DNA of 64,000 nucleotides from Actinomadura sp. WMMA1423 (GCF_006547145.1 NZ_CP041244.1:2542001-2606000), one strand, 5' to 3'; counted from the first letter of the stretch, positions 41,863 through 53,461 are shown. The notes: generated from the letters alone by a model not told the origin. Translations and numbers: made by a program.

Positions 41863-43008
41863 ATGTCGGTATTGCGCAGGGGCACCGGCTCGCCCCGGGG
41901 GTCGGCGGCCACGGTGGTGCACGCGGCGGCCAGCCCGTACGGCAGCCGCCGGCTCATCGTCGAGACCGACGGCGAGGTCACCGCGGCCTACCTGAAGGAC
42001 GCGCGCGACTCGGTGGTCGGAGCGGTCTGGGTCGCGAACCATCGCAAGGCCCCGCGGGAACTGGACCGGTCGCGGCTGGAGGCGGGGCTCACGCCGCTCC
42101 TGCCGGAGACCCATGTGCGCCACCCCGAAGGCCGCCCCGCCCTGGACCCCGAGGCCCTGGAGATCGTGTGGTTCGAGGAGGGCGACGGAGTCGCCGTCCT
42201 GGAGGCGGGCGACCCGCTGCTGGTGATCCCCGGCTGGTCCGACATGGGACGAGGCATCCCCGGCTACGCCCGCGACGCCACGCTGCAGAGCCCGTTCGCC
42301 TTCCCCCTGGACGAGGAGATCGAGGACTTCGGACCGCGCATCGACCAGGCTCGCGAGCACTGGAAGAGGTGCCGCGCGGACGGGTCGTGGGCGGAGTTCC
42401 AGCAATCGGTGCTCGGCCACCTGCTCCAACGTCTCGGCCCTAGTGGCCACTACTGGCACGACGTCGGACGGCAACTGGCGAGCGGTAGGCCGAGTGTGGC
42501 CCCGACTGTGGGTGTGTCGGAGCGGCCCGCAATGGGCGCCCGGGAGTTCACCGTCCTGAGCACGGTAGGGATGAGCCGCCAGCGGATGCCCACGGTCGAA
42601 CTCTACGAGGACGACGTCGCCCCGTACGGACGTATCGAGTTGGCCGTCGCCAGCACCCTTCCCAGCCAGCGAGCGGGGAGCATCTTCCCGTGGCTGGCGC
42701 AGTACCCCTGGCGGTCGGTGACCTGGTTCGCCCCAGGGGACGTCGTCAAGTGGTACCACGAGGCGCGCACGTTCCCCCTGGGGAGCGGTGAGTCGTCCTG
42801 GGAGGGTGTGCTCCTCCTGGACGACCCGAACCGTCTCGCGGGCCCTGGGGCGCCTGCGGTGACCGGCCTGACGCTCAACGGGGACGCCGTCCGCTGGCTG
42901 TGGCTCGTGCCCATCACGGGTGAGGAGCACCGCTTCGCCAAGAGCGAGGGGTCGGACGCGCTCATACGGCGTCTCGCCCAGCAGGGCCGCTCCTGGATCG
43001 TCTCCTAA
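41863..43008 (+). CDS. suppressor-of-fused (SUFU) domain protein
   Basis: 381-residue protein on the strand opposite to its neighbours. The C-terminal half shows the bacterial SUFU pattern: [32 protein letters not shown] and [13 protein letters not shown]. The N-terminal half has no assigned domain. A TAAGGT hexamer ends seven bases before the ATG at 41863, pointing to a leaderless transcript. Bacterial SUFU proteins often serve as immunity proteins or protein-interaction modules; no toxin gene is nearby, so the role is open. Confidence 0.75.
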   Translation: MSVLRRGTGSPRGSAATVVHAAASPYGSRRLIVETDGEVTAAYLKDARDSVVGAVWVANHRKAPRELDRSRLEAGLTPLLPETHVRHPEGRPALDPEALEIVWFEEGDGVAVLEAGDPLLVIPGWSDMGRGIPGYARDATLQSPFAFPLDEEIEDFGPRIDQAREHWKRCRADGSWAEFQQSVLGHLLQRLGPSGHYWHDVGRQLASGRPSVAPTVGVSERPAMGAREFTVLSTVGMSRQRMPTVELYEDDVAPYGRIELAVASTLPSQRAGSIFPWLAQYPWRSVTWFAPGDVVKWYHEARTFPLGSGESSWEGVLLLDDPNRLAGPGAPAVTGLTLNGDAVRWLWLVPITGEEHRFAKSEGSDALIRRLAQQGRSWIVS

Positions 43009-43067
43009 GGAGACCCGCCGCAGGCAGCCGACCGGTAGACGGCCCTGGGGCGCCTCCTAAGGCCGCC

Positions 43068-44081
43068 TTAGCTGGGGACGAACAGCTCCAGCAGCAGCCA
43101 GACGACGGGGGCGGTCGCGACGAGGGAGTCGAGGCGGTCCATCACCCCGCCGTGGCCGGGCAGGAGCGTTCCCATGTCCTTGATACCGAGGTCCCGCTTG
43201 ATCATCGATTCGACGAGGTCGCCGGCGGTGGCGGTGACCACGGCGGCGAGCCCGATGATCACGCCCTGCCAGACATGGCCGCCGTCCAGGAGCCACCACA
43301 CCAGCCATCCGCCGACGGCCATGCAGGTGATGGCGGATCCGGTGACGCCCTCCCAGGTCTTCTTCGGGCTGATCGCGGGCGCCAGTTTGTGCCTGCCCAG
43401 GAAGGACCCGGCGAAGTAGCCGCCGATGTCGCTGGCGACGGTCGTGGCGATGAAGATGACGATGCGGTGGTCGCCGTCTTCCGGGCGCATGAGCAGCGCG
43501 ACGATGCCGCCCATCAGCACCAGGTAGCCTGCCACGAGCGACCCGGCGGTGACGTCGCGCACGTATCCGGCCGCGCCTTCGGTCATGCGCGTCATCAGCA
43601 GTGCCAGGACCGTCAGCGAAACCGCCGCGACGGTCGCCGTGGCGCCCCACACGTAGGCGACGACGGGCGTGCCGACCATGCCGGTCGCGACGGGGATGAA
43701 CGGGACGCGGATGTCGCGGCTCTTGAACGCCTCGGTCACTTCCCGCATGCCGAGGAACAGGAACACGACCATCACGCCAAGGAAGATCTCCTTGACCGTG
43801 TAGAGCGAGAGCAGGACGAGGGCGCCGAGTGCGAGGCCCACGCCTATGGCGAGCGGAAGGTTCCGCCCTGTCCTGCTTTCACGCTTCCCCGCGGACGTCA
43901 CGCCGCCAGGCGGCGTCGACTCGCCGCCGGGCGCCGGGTCGCCGGGAGGCGCGGGGTCGCCGGAGCCGTCCGGTCCCTGCCCGGGGGGCGAGTCCAGTGC
44001 TTCTCCGGGGGGTGGGCCGGACATGTCGACCTCCGGCTCGTCCGGGGAGCCCGAGGGCTCCCCGGCGTCGTCGAGTTCCAT
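43068..44081 (-). CDS. cdsA: phosphatidate cytidylyltransferase
   Basis: 337-residue membrane enzyme that makes CDP-diacylglycerol from CTP and phosphatidate. About eight helices and the C-terminal signature GDLVESMIKRDLGIKDMG ... GHGGVMDRLDSL are visible. The first 90 residues are a Pro/Gly/Ser-rich cytoplasmic leader that most CdsA proteins lack. ATG 44081 overlaps the frr stop by one base (TGATG). Fifth gene of the rpsB-tsf-pyrH-frr-cdsA block. Confidence 0.94.
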   Translation of the reverse strand: MELDDAGEPSGSPDEPEVDMSGPPPGEALDSPPGQGPDGSGDPAPPGDPAPGGESTPPGGVTSAGKRESRTGRNLPLAIGVGLALGALVLLSLYTVKEIFLGVMVVFLFLGMREVTEAFKSRDIRVPFIPVATGMVGTPVVAYVWGATATVAAVSLTVLALLMTRMTEGAAGYVRDVTAGSLVAGYLVLMGGIVALLMRPEDGDHRIVIFIATTVASDIGGYFAGSFLGRHKLAPAISPKKTWEGVTGSAITCMAVGGWLVWWLLDGGHVWQGVIIGLAAVVTATAGDLVESMIKRDLGIKDMGTLLPGHGGVMDRLDSLVATAPVVWLLLELFVPS

Positions 44082-44638
44082 CAGACTTCGAGCAGTTCGG
44101 CCTTCTTGTGCTCGAGCATCTCGTCGATCTGCGCCACGTAGCGGTGCGTCGTGTCGTCGAGTTCCTTCTCGGCACGCCTGACCTCGTCCTCGCCGACCTC
44201 ACCGTCCTTGGCGAGCTTGTCGAGGGCGTCCTTGGCACGGCGGCGGATGTTGCGGATGGAGACCCGGCTCTCCTCCGCCTTGGTGCCGGCGACCTTGATG
44301 AACTCCCTGCGGCGCTCCTCCGACAGGTCGGGGAACACGACCCGGATGACGTTGCCGTCGTTGGTGGGGTTCACGCCGAGGTCGCTGTCCCGGATGGCCT
44401 TCTCCACCGCCTGCATGGACGACTTGTCGAAGACCTGGACGATGACCATGCGCGGCTCGGGCAGCGTGAACGACGCGAGCTGGTTGATCGGCGTCGGCGT
44501 CCCGTAGTACTCGGCGGTGATCTTGTTGAACATCGCGGGGGTGACGCGGCCGGTGCGGATGGCCTGGAAGTCCTCCTTGGCGACCGCGACCGCCTTCTCC
44601 ATCTTCTCCTCGGCTTCGAGGAGGGTCTCGTCGATCAC
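44081..44638 (-). CDS. frr: ribosome recycling factor
   Basis: 185 residues, the usual RRF length. Features include the [11 protein letters not shown] segment and the C-terminal helical TEKELDD-like tail. It splits the post-termination ribosome together with EF-G. GTG start at 44638. 74 bp after pyrH; overlaps cdsA by one base. Confidence 0.96.
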   Translation of the reverse strand: MIDETLLEAEEKMEKAVAVAKEDFQAIRTGRVTPAMFNKITAEYYGTPTPINQLASFTLPEPRMVIVQVFDKSSMQAVEKAIRDSDLGVNPTNDGNVIRVVFPDLSEERRREFIKVAGTKAEESRVSIRNIRRRAKDALDKLAKDGEVGEDEVRRAEKELDDTTHRYVAQIDEMLEHKKAELLEV

Positions 44639-44712
44639 TGTGACTCCCGTGTCATCTGGTCGGCCCTGGTCCTGCGGTTCCGCGCCGCGTCCGGCGCGGA
44701 CGTGGGCTGCGG

Positions 44713-46388
<1,676 letters not shown>

Positions 46389-46431
46389 CGCTCTCTTCGC
46401 TTCTCTCGTCGTTGGTCGTGTGACCCGCGAC

Positions 46432-46467
46432 GGTCCCGGCGGCACCCGCGCGGGTGCCGCCGGGACC
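46432..46467. terminator. 36-bp perfect palindrome between rpsB and tsf
   Basis: GGTCCCGGCGGCACCCGC at 46432-46449 is followed directly by its exact reverse complement to 46467, giving an 18-bp stem with no separate loop. It begins 7 bases after the rpsB stop and ends 44 bases before the tsf ATG. Most likely an attenuator that lowers tsf read-through or a stabilising mRNA 3-prime end. Confidence 0.7.
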
Positions 46468-46473
46468 GCGGGA

Positions 46474-47487
46474 TCAAGCCTGCTCGTCCTCGGCGGCCTT
46501 CGGGGCCTCCTCGGCCGGGGCGGCCTCGGCGCTCGCGGCCGCCTCGGCCGGGGCCTCGGCCGGGGCCTCAGCGGGCGTCTCGGCCGGGGACTCGGCGGGC
46601 GCCTCAGCCGGAGTCTCGGCCGACGCCTCGGCCGGAGCCTCAGCCGGAGCCTCGGCCGGGGCCTCGGCGGGCGCCTGCGCGGCGCCGTCGGCCTCGCCGG
46701 GCTTCAGCAGGTCGCGCTCCCACTCGGCCAGGGGCTCGCTGCCGGCGGCCGCGGCGCCCTCGGCGGGCTTCTCGTCGCCACCGGACGCGGCGCCCGCGCG
46801 GGCGATGAGGCCGTCCGCGACGGAGTCGGCCACGACGCGGGTCAGCAGGCTGACGCTGCGGATGGCGTCGTCGTTGCCCGGGACCGGGTAGTCGACCTCG
46901 TCGGGGTCGCAGTTGGTGTCGAGGATGGCCACGACCGGGATGCCGAGCTTCTTGGCCTCGTTGACCGCGATGTGCTCCTTCTTGGTGTCCACGATCCAGA
47001 TGGCGCTCGGAACCTTCGCCATGTCGCGGATACCGCCGAGGGTGCGCTCCAGCTTGTCCTTCTCGCGGCGCAGGCCGAGGAGCTCCTTCTTGGTCATGCC
47101 GGAGCCGGCCACGTCGTCGTAGTTGATCTCCTCCAGCTCCTTGAGCCGGGTGAGCCGCTTGTGGACGGTGGAGAAGTTCGTGAGCATGCCGCCCAGCCAG
47201 CGCTGGTTGACGTAGGGCATGCCGACCCGGGTGGCCTGCTCGGCGATGGACTCCTGGGCCTGCTTCTTGGTGCCGACGAACAGGATCGTGCCGCCGTGGG
47301 CCACGGTGGCCTTGACGAACTCGAACGCGCGGTCGATGTAGGACAGCGACTGCTGCAGGTCGATGATGTAGATGCCGTTGCGCTCGGTGAGGATGAAGCG
47401 CTTCATCTTCGGGTTCCACCGGCGGGTCTGGTGGCCGAAGTGGACGCCGCTCTCGAGGAGCTGCCGCATGGTGACGACGGGTGCCAT
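46474..47487 (-). CDS. rpsB: 30S ribosomal protein S2 with a long AEAP-repeat tail
   Basis: 337 residues. The S2 core (residues 1-240: [45 protein letters not shown]) is normal. The last ~95 residues are an Ala/Glu/Pro repeat ([10 protein letters not shown] units) absent from most S2 proteins; a shorter Ala/Glu-rich S2 tail is common in actinobacteria. The ATG at 47487 was chosen because the core begins there. First gene of the rpsB-tsf-pyrH-frr-cdsA block. Confidence 0.96.
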   Translation of the reverse strand: MAPVVTMRQLLESGVHFGHQTRRWNPKMKRFILTERNGIYIIDLQQSLSYIDRAFEFVKATVAHGGTILFVGTKKQAQESIAEQATRVGMPYVNQRWLGGMLTNFSTVHKRLTRLKELEEINYDDVAGSGMTKKELLGLRREKDKLERTLGGIRDMAKVPSAIWIVDTKKEHIAVNEAKKLGIPVVAILDTNCDPDEVDYPVPGNDDAIRSVSLLTRVVADSVADGLIARAGAASGGDEKPAEGAAAAGSEPLAEWERDLLKPGEADGAAQAPAEAPAEAPAEAPAEASAETPAEAPAESPAETPAEAPAEAPAEAAASAEAAPAEEAPKAAEDEQA

Positions 47488-47874
47488 TGCCCGTGTTCTC
47501 CTTCTCTGGCCCTGCCGGGCCGCATTTGGTTGTCTGCCTGCGCCCGGGTGCTGCCCCACCGTCGCCGAGGCGACGGACCGAGGGACTGCGCCCCACCAGG
47601 ATTGCGGTGGCATGCGGACGCGTGAAATCAGCCGCCGGGATACCTCCAGGCGGCTGTGACCCGTCTCCGGGTCTGGGTCCCGTCCGCTCCGAGAGCGGCT
47701 TCTCGCCTGCCCGCGAGAGCGGGACGACGACGGCCTGGCCCTGACCGATGTCCTTTCGGACACCCCTACAGATTATCAGGGCGCGAAAGTGTCCGGGCCC
47801 CATCGATCCGAGCGGTTATCCACAGTTCGCGAACACCGTCGACGCGGTGCCCCGCGGACGGCAGGGTTCGGTGC
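47488..47874. other. rpsB/M23 divergent spacer
   Basis: 387 bp between the divergent rpsB and M23 genes. It should hold both promoters and the rpsB leader, but I could not assign a convincing S2 autoregulatory fold. A perfect DnaA box lies at 47816-47824. No coding frame is credible. Confidence 0.5.
47816..47824 (+). promoter_or_regulatory. perfect DnaA box TTATCCACA (2 of 3)
   Basis: TTATCCACA 51 bp before the M23 gene start. Part of the set at 39995 and 49827. Confidence 0.55.
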
Positions 47875-48573
47875 ATGACCGTGTTCTCGCTGCTCCTGAC
47901 GTGCATGATCGCCATCGGGTCTCCCGGCCCGCAAGCCTGGCGCTGGCCGTTAGGGCCGCCCGCGCCCCGGGTGGTCCGGGGATTCTCGCCGCCGCCCGTC
48001 CCGTGGGCCGCGGGCCACCGCGGCGTCGACCTCGCGGCCGGCCCCGGGCAGGCCGTCTACGCCGCCGGGCCGGGCCGTGTCGCCTACGCCGACGATCTGG
48101 CCGGACGGGGCGTCGTGGCGATCGACCACGGCGCCCTGCGGACCACTTACCTGCCCGTCCGGCCGAGCGTCCACGTGGGCCGACGCGTGACGTCCGGCAC
48201 GCGCATCGGCGTCCTGCAGCACGGGTTACTCCACTGCCCCATGGCGTGCCTGCACTGGGGCCTGCGCCGCGGCGCCCTCTACCTGAACCCGCTCAACCTC
48301 GTCCAGCACCAGGTCCGCCTCCTGCCCCTCTGGCGGCAGCCCTCACCGTCGGCGGTCCCCCGACCCCCAGATCCGCCCTCCGCGCAGCCGAGGATGGCCT
48401 TGCGGGACGCCGCCACGGCCACAGGCGGCGCGCTCACGGGGATGGTCCTGTCCTTCGCCCTGGCCTTCCTATGGCGTCGAACCCGCATCCGCTTCCGCCT
48501 GCACCGTCGCCGCCGTCAGCCTCCGGGCGTCATCAACCTCTCCCAGGAACGCCGCCTACGCCGCGCCCCCTGA
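47875..48573 (+). CDS. M23-type (LytM) peptidase-like protein
   Basis: 232-residue exported protein. A short signal peptide (MTVFSLLLTCMIAIGSPG) precedes a LytM-type domain with HRGVDLA and HWGLRRG zinc-ligand motifs, a gap of about 85 residues between them, and GGALTGMVLSFALAFLW as a C-terminal membrane helix. M23 enzymes cut peptidoglycan stem peptides. Start ATG 47875. M23 genes beside rpsB are widely conserved in actinomycetes. Substrate specificity is unknown. Confidence 0.8.
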   Translation: MTVFSLLLTCMIAIGSPGPQAWRWPLGPPAPRVVRGFSPPPVPWAAGHRGVDLAAGPGQAVYAAGPGRVAYADDLAGRGVVAIDHGALRTTYLPVRPSVHVGRRVTSGTRIGVLQHGLLHCPMACLHWGLRRGALYLNPLNLVQHQVRLLPLWRQPSPSAVPRPPDPPSAQPRMALRDAATATGGALTGMVLSFALAFLWRRTRIRFRLHRRRRQPPGVINLSQERRLRRAP

Positions 48574-48776
48574 CCCGTCCCCCACTCCTGCCGCCCGGCT
48601 CCACAAGCCGGGCGGCAGCCCCACTCCGCACCCCGCGAGCGGCCACAACCAGCCGCTCGTGCGCTTGGAGGGAAGCGGAGGACACCAACCGCCTGCATCG
48701 GCGACCCCAGCGGGATCCAAGACACCATCGGACCTCGCCCGGATCTGCTGGACCTTCTGGGCCTGCTTCTAGGGCG

Positions 48777-49688
48777 CTAGTCGGAGCGGGTTCCACGGGG
48801 GTGGGCTTGGCGGTGGACTTGTCTCAGGCGTTCGGCTGACACGTGCGTGTAGATCTGGGTCGTCTGCAGAGAGGCGTGCCCGAGGATCTCCTGGACGCTC
48901 CGGAGATCGGCGCCGCCTTCCAGGAGGTGGGTGGCGGCGGAGTGGCGGAGGCCGTGCGGGCCGATGTCCGGAATCTGCCCGACCTCCGAGATCCGCGCGT
49001 GGACGATCCGACGCGCGCTCGTGGGATGCAGGCGGCCTCCGCGCGCACCAAGGAAGAGGGCGGGGCCGCTGCTCTCGGTCGCGAGGGCGGGACGTCCGGC
49101 GCGCAGCCAATCCTGGACGGCGCGGGAAGCCGGCTCCCCTAGCGGGACCGTGCGCTCACGCCCGCCCTTCCCCAGGACTCGTACGGTTCCACGTCCGGTG
49201 TCCAAGTCGTCTATGTCGAGCCCGCACAGTTCGCTCACGCGAACGCCCGTCCCGTAGAGGACCTCCAGGACGGCCAGGTCGCGGAGTCCCAGGGGGCCTT
49301 CAGGGTCCACGGTGTCGAGGAGATGCGCCGCATCGTCCTGCGTGAGCACCGTCGGCAGATCACGCAGCCGTTTGGGCGTGCCGAGCAGCAGACCGGGATC
49401 GTCTTCAAGGAGCCCCCGCCGGTGGAGGTGGCGGGTGAACGCGCGGACCGCCGCCGTGCGGCGGGCCAGGGTCGCCCGGGAACGGCCGAGGGCGTGTTGC
49501 CGGGCGAGCCATGCCCGCAGCACCGTGATGTCCAGTTCCGCGGGCTCGGTGAGACCGGCGAGGGCGGCGTAGGCGCAGAGGTCGGCCAGGTCACCGAGAT
49601 AGGCCCGCAGAGTATGGGGCGAGACGTCCCGTTCGGCGCGCAGATGGCGCCCGAACTCGTCGACGGCGTCCTCCAGCGCGTTGGTCAC
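48777..49688 (-). CDS. xerC: tyrosine recombinase XerC
   Basis: 303-residue recombinase that, with XerD, resolves chromosome dimers at dif. The SAM-like N-terminal domain ([20 protein letters not shown]) and the catalytic domain with Arg in [11 protein letters not shown], Lys in [18 protein letters not shown] and nucleophile Tyr in TQIYTHV are complete. GTG 49688 (VTNALEDAV) is the probable start; a further 12 codons upstream are open. It lies between the rpsB and dprA regions, as in mycobacteria, where Streptomyces has the sigma factor whiG. Confidence 0.94.
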   Translation of the reverse strand: MTNALEDAVDEFGRHLRAERDVSPHTLRAYLGDLADLCAYAALAGLTEPAELDITVLRAWLARQHALGRSRATLARRTAAVRAFTRHLHRRGLLEDDPGLLLGTPKRLRDLPTVLTQDDAAHLLDTVDPEGPLGLRDLAVLEVLYGTGVRVSELCGLDIDDLDTGRGTVRVLGKGGRERTVPLGEPASRAVQDWLRAGRPALATESSGPALFLGARGGRLHPTSARRIVHARISEVGQIPDIGPHGLRHSAATHLLEGGADLRSVQEILGHASLQTTQIYTHVSAERLRQVHRQAHPRGTRSD

Positions 49689-49826
49689 ACGCGCCACGCT
49701 GGGCCAAGGCCACGACCGAAGCAAGCACCGAACCCCGGTTTCGAGCGAATCACCCGGAATGGGGCGAGGATCGCCTGGTAGGCGCGGGCGATGTTCTTCG
49801 GGTCGACCGGCAGCCCCCTCAGAGCG

Positions 49827-49835
49827 TTATCCACA
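49827..49835 (+). promoter_or_regulatory. perfect DnaA box TTATCCACA (3 of 3)
   Basis: TTATCCACA 65 bp before the yraN start, shared ten-mer GTTATCCACA with the copies at 39995 and 47816. Confidence 0.55.
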
Positions 49836-49899
49836 GAACGTCGTTCTGCGACTACTCTCCGCCGCACTCCGGCACCGTCGAAGGCCGGAGGTGAGCCCC

Positions 49900-50253
49900 A
49901 TGAACACCCACATCGATCTCGGACGCCGCGGCGAGGACGCCGCCGCCGAGTACCTGGCCGGGCTCGGCTGGACGATCCTCGACCGCAACTGGCGCTGCCA
50001 GGAGGGCGAACTCGACATCGTCGCCCACGACGGACGGGGGCACATCGCGTGCGAGGTGAAGACCCGCCGATCCAACCGCTTCGGTGATCCGCTCGACGCG
50101 ATCACCGCCGACAAGGCCGCCCGCTTACGGCGGCTGGCATGGCGGTGGGCCGCCGCGCACGGCGTCGGCGGCACTTCGATGCGGGTCGACGTGCTCGGCC
50201 TGATCGGCGACGGCGACGCCTTCTCGATCGATCATCTCCGGGAGGTGTGCTGA
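49900..50253 (+). CDS. UPF0102/YraN-family nuclease-like protein
   Basis: 117-residue protein with the restriction-endonuclease-like core: RRGEDAAAEYLAGLGW, ELDIVAHD, CEVKTRRS and a C-terminal RVDVLGLI. The E-x-D-x-E-V-K metal site is intact, so it may be a nuclease; YraN is otherwise uncharacterised. ATG 49900 has GGAGG eight bases upstream. Directly followed by comM (TGA-ATG, no gap), forming the yraN-comM-dprA operon. Confidence 0.92.
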   Translation: MNTHIDLGRRGEDAAAEYLAGLGWTILDRNWRCQEGELDIVAHDGRGHIACEVKTRRSNRFGDPLDAITADKAARLRRLAWRWAAAHGVGGTSMRVDVLGLIGDGDAFSIDHLREVC

Positions 50254-51810
50254 ATGACGCTGGCGAAGACGCGTTCGGTCTCCCTGGTCGGTGTGGACGG
50301 ATTCGTCGTAGACGTAGAGGCGGCCATTACCAGCGGAGTGCCCGGGCTGCACCTCGTCGGCCTCCCCGACACCGCCCTCAGCGAGGCCCGTGACCGCGTC
50401 CGGGCCGCGATCTTCAACTCCGGCGAGGACTGGCCGAACCGCCACGTCACGGTCTCGTTGTTCCCGGCGAGCATGCCGAAGAAGGGATCGGCCTTCGATC
50501 TGGCCATAGCGATTGCCCTGCTCGGGGCGGCGGAGGTCGTCCCGCCGCGCGGTTGCGCCGACCTGGTGCTGATCGGCGAGCTGGGCCTGGACGGGCGCAT
50601 CCGCCCCATTCAGGGCGTACTACCCGCGGTGCTGGCAGCCGCCAACCGGGGGTGCCGCACGGTCGTGATCCCGCGCGCCAACGCCGCGGAGGCCGAACTC
50701 GTCCCGGACATGAAGGTCGTGTCGGCGGGCACCCTTCGCGGGCTCCTGTGCCTGCTGCGCGACGAGCCACCGCCCATCGAGGAGGACGAGGACCAGGAGG
50801 CCACCGCCTCGCCCCCGAACGGGCTCGCCCTGCGGCAGCAGGAGATCGCCCCCGACCTCGACCTCGCCGACGTACGGGGCCAGGCCGAGGCCCGACGCGC
50901 CCTGGAGATCAGCGCCGCGGGAGGGCACCACCTGTTCTTCGCGGGCCCTCCGGGCTGCGGGAAGACCATGCTCGCGGAACGGCTCCCGACGCTGATGCCG
51001 CCCCTCGAACCGGAGGTCGCCCTGGAGGTCACCGCCATCCACTCCGTCGCCGGGACCCTCCGGCCGGGCCAGCCGCTGATCACGCAGCCGCCGTTCTACG
51101 CGCCGCACCACACCGCCTCCCGCGCCTCGATGGTCGGCGGCGGTTCCGGACGCGTGCTCCAACCGGGCGCGGTCTCCCTCGCTCACCGCGGGATCCTGTT
51201 CCTGGACGAGGCCCCCGAGTTCATGGCCGGGACGCTCGACGCCCTTCGGCAGCCGCTGGAGGAGGGCGAAGTGCGGATCAGCCGCATCGAGGGCATGGCG
51301 CACTTCCCGGCGCGGTTCACTCTCGTCCTCGCGGCGAACCCGTGCCCGTGCGCCGCGGCGAAGCAGATCGACTGCTCCTGCGCCCCGGGCGTCCGCCGCA
51401 AGTACGCCAGCCGGTTGTCCGGTCCCCTCCTCGATCGCGTCGACCTCAAGCTGGAGCTCACCCCGGCCAGCCGCGCCGAACTCCGCTACGACCTGGAGTT
51501 CGCCGAGTCGAGCAAGGTGGTGGCCGATCGGGTCATGTCGGCCCGCGAAAGAACGTTGAGGCGGTTGTCCGGCACCCCGTGGCGGTCCAACTCCGAGGTC
51601 CCCGGGCCGGAGCTGCGCCGGCGCTTCACCCCGTCCCAGGACGCGATGCACGGCGTCGACGAGGCCTTGCATAGGGGGACGCTCAGCGCGCGCGGTCTCG
51701 ACCGTGTCCTGCGGGTGGCCTGGACGATCGCCGACCTCGCGGGTCATGACGAGCCCGCACCCGACGATGTCGGCGGCGCGCTCACCCTCTGGTCAGCGGG
51801 GCGCCAATGA
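50254..51810 (+). CDS. comM: ComM/YifB-type Mg-chelatase-like AAA+ ATPase
   Basis: 518-residue hexameric AAA+ helicase. An N-terminal Lon-like domain (SLVGVDGFVVDVEAAITSGVPG) precedes the Walker A GPPGCGKTM, Walker B LFLDEAPEF and sensor motifs. ComM drives branch migration during natural transformation. It starts right after yraN and overlaps dprA by 4 bases (ATGA). Confidence 0.94.
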   Translation: MTLAKTRSVSLVGVDGFVVDVEAAITSGVPGLHLVGLPDTALSEARDRVRAAIFNSGEDWPNRHVTVSLFPASMPKKGSAFDLAIAIALLGAAEVVPPRGCADLVLIGELGLDGRIRPIQGVLPAVLAAANRGCRTVVIPRANAAEAELVPDMKVVSAGTLRGLLCLLRDEPPPIEEDEDQEATASPPNGLALRQQEIAPDLDLADVRGQAEARRALEISAAGGHHLFFAGPPGCGKTMLAERLPTLMPPLEPEVALEVTAIHSVAGTLRPGQPLITQPPFYAPHHTASRASMVGGGSGRVLQPGAVSLAHRGILFLDEAPEFMAGTLDALRQPLEEGEVRISRIEGMAHFPARFTLVLAANPCPCAAAKQIDCSCAPGVRRKYASRLSGPLLDRVDLKLELTPASRAELRYDLEFAESSKVVADRVMSARERTLRRLSGTPWRSNSEVPGPELRRRFTPSQDAMHGVDEALHRGTLSARGLDRVLRVAWTIADLAGHDEPAPDDVGGALTLWSAGRQ

Positions 51811-53000
51811 GCGACGAGCGAACCGCCCGCGCCACCCTGACCGCGGTCGCCGAACCCGGCGACGCCTTTCTCAACCGCATGATCGACCACTGCGGCCCCG
51901 AAGGCGCGCTGGAGGCCATCCGGACCACCCGCCTGCCCAACGGCCTGGCGGCCACGCCCCAGGAGGCACGGCGTCTCGACACTTGGCGGATCCGGCTCAT
52001 CGCCGCCGAACCCGACCAGGACATGGCCGTGTGCGCCCGTTTCCGCGGCCGCCTCATCTGCCCGGGAGATCCCGAATGGCCGACGACCCTCGACGACCTC
52101 GGCACAGGGCGCCCGTACGCCCTGTGGCTGCGCGGCCCCGGCGACCTGCGCTACAGCTGCCTGCGTTCGGTCGCCATCGTCGGTTCCCGCGCCGCGTCCC
52201 CGTACGGCCTGCGCGCCGCCGCAGAGTTCGCGTCCGAGCTCGCCGACCGGGGCTGGACGGTGGTCTCCGGCGGTGCCCTCGGCATCGACGCGGCGGCCCA
52301 CCGCGGTTCCCTGGCCGCCGACGGCCCGACCGTCGCGGTCCTGGCGAACGGTGTGGACGTCCCCTACCCGGCGTCCAACGAGGGGCTCTTCGCCGAGATG
52401 GCGCGGCGGACGCTCCTGGTGAGCGAGTCGCCTCCGGGCACGCACCCGCACCGCCTGCGCTTCCTCGTCCGCAACCGGGTGATCGCCGCCCTCTCCCGCG
52501 GCACGGTCATCGTCGAGGCGGAGGCGCGCAGCGGCGCCCTCAACACCGCCGGCTGGGCGGTCAAGCTCGGCCGCGTGGTCATGGCCGTGCCGGGTCCGAT
52601 CACCTCCCGCTCCTCGATCGGCTGCCACCGCCTCCTGCGGGAGGAGGGGACCACCCTGGTCACCCGCCCCGAAGAGATCATCGAGGCCGTCGGCCGCATC
52701 GGCGCCGACCTGGCCCCGCCGCCCGCCACTCCCGTCCTGCCCCGCGACCGCCTGGAACCGGTCACCCGTTCCGTTCTGGAGGCGTTCCCGGCGCGTGGCA
52801 CCACCGGGCCCGCCCAGCTGGCCGTCAAGGCGGGCGTGGGCTTGAACACCGTCAACGCCAAGCTCGGCCTGCTGGCCGCAGGTGGCTTCGTAGAGCGCAC
52901 GTCCTCAGGCTGGCGCCTGACGAAGTCCGGCAGGTCGAACAGCCCACCCGCTCCCGACCGCGCGAACGCAGGCACCGACCAATCCCGGGGGCCCGGATGA
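51807..53000 (+). CDS. dprA: DNA-processing protein DprA
   Basis: 397-residue single-strand DNA-binding recombination mediator that loads RecA. A SAM-like N-terminal part, then the Rossmann-like DprA domain (VAIVGSRAASPYG, SGGALGIDAAAHRGSL, VLANGVDVPYP, VIVEAEARSGALNTA) and a C-terminal winged helix (LAVKAGVGLNTVNAKLGLL). Third gene of the yraN-comM-dprA operon. In actinomycetes uptake competence is unproven; the pair may serve recombination after DNA damage or conjugation. Confidence 0.94.
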   Translation: MSDERTARATLTAVAEPGDAFLNRMIDHCGPEGALEAIRTTRLPNGLAATPQEARRLDTWRIRLIAAEPDQDMAVCARFRGRLICPGDPEWPTTLDDLGTGRPYALWLRGPGDLRYSCLRSVAIVGSRAASPYGLRAAAEFASELADRGWTVVSGGALGIDAAAHRGSLAADGPTVAVLANGVDVPYPASNEGLFAEMARRTLLVSESPPGTHPHRLRFLVRNRVIAALSRGTVIVEAEARSGALNTAGWAVKLGRVVMAVPGPITSRSSIGCHRLLREEGTTLVTRPEEIIEAVGRIGADLAPPPATPVLPRDRLEPVTRSVLEAFPARGTTGPAQLAVKAGVGLNTVNAKLGLLAAGGFVERTSSGWRLTKSGRSNSPPAPDRANAGTDQSRGPG

Positions 53001-53461
53001 CCGTAGCGATCACCCTGCCCAGCTCCCCACCGCCCACTCACACACACCGACACCGACACCGACACCGACTAACGCCATGAGCCCCACGACCGCAGCGATC
53101 CCCCACACATCACCTCGGACAGCGCACCTGCGGCGCAAAAGGAAGGGGGACGCGCCCACTGCCCAACCCCACATGCCGACGCCGACAACGACCACCCCTA
53201 AGAGCTCTGATGAATCGCGGCGATCAATCCCAGAACGACCGGACCCTGGCAGCGCTCCTGTGGGAAGCGCGGCCGAGGAACCCGACGCGGCTGCGCCCCG
53301 GCCCGACGAGAGGACGGCCGCCTCCGCGTCATAGGCGAGGTCAGATGGGGCCTGCGGGTGGCCCCTGGCAGAGCGGTCGGCGAGCATGACGCTGGAGGGC
53401 ACGGTCGCTGTGCCCCAGGCGCGACGAGACGGGGGCCAGTCGAGCACTGCCCGGCCTCGTC
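53001..53461. other. gene-free spacer with a short hexamer repeat
   Basis: 461 bp between convergent dprA and the DUF2469 gene. It holds four tandem CACCGA units (53045-53068) and a further run of CCGAC/ACCCC-rich sequence. No start-proximal ribosome site or domain supports a coding frame. Confidence 0.55.
53045..53068 (+). repeat. four tandem CACCGA units
   Basis: Perfect 6-bp repeat at 53045, 53051, 53057 and 53063 just after dprA. Simple-sequence slippage is the likely origin. Confidence 0.8.

Noticed and set aside
53077..53334. Plus-strand frame of 85 codons after dprA
   Set aside because: Simple Pro/Thr-rich composition, no ribosome site and no domain; it lies over the short repeat area.
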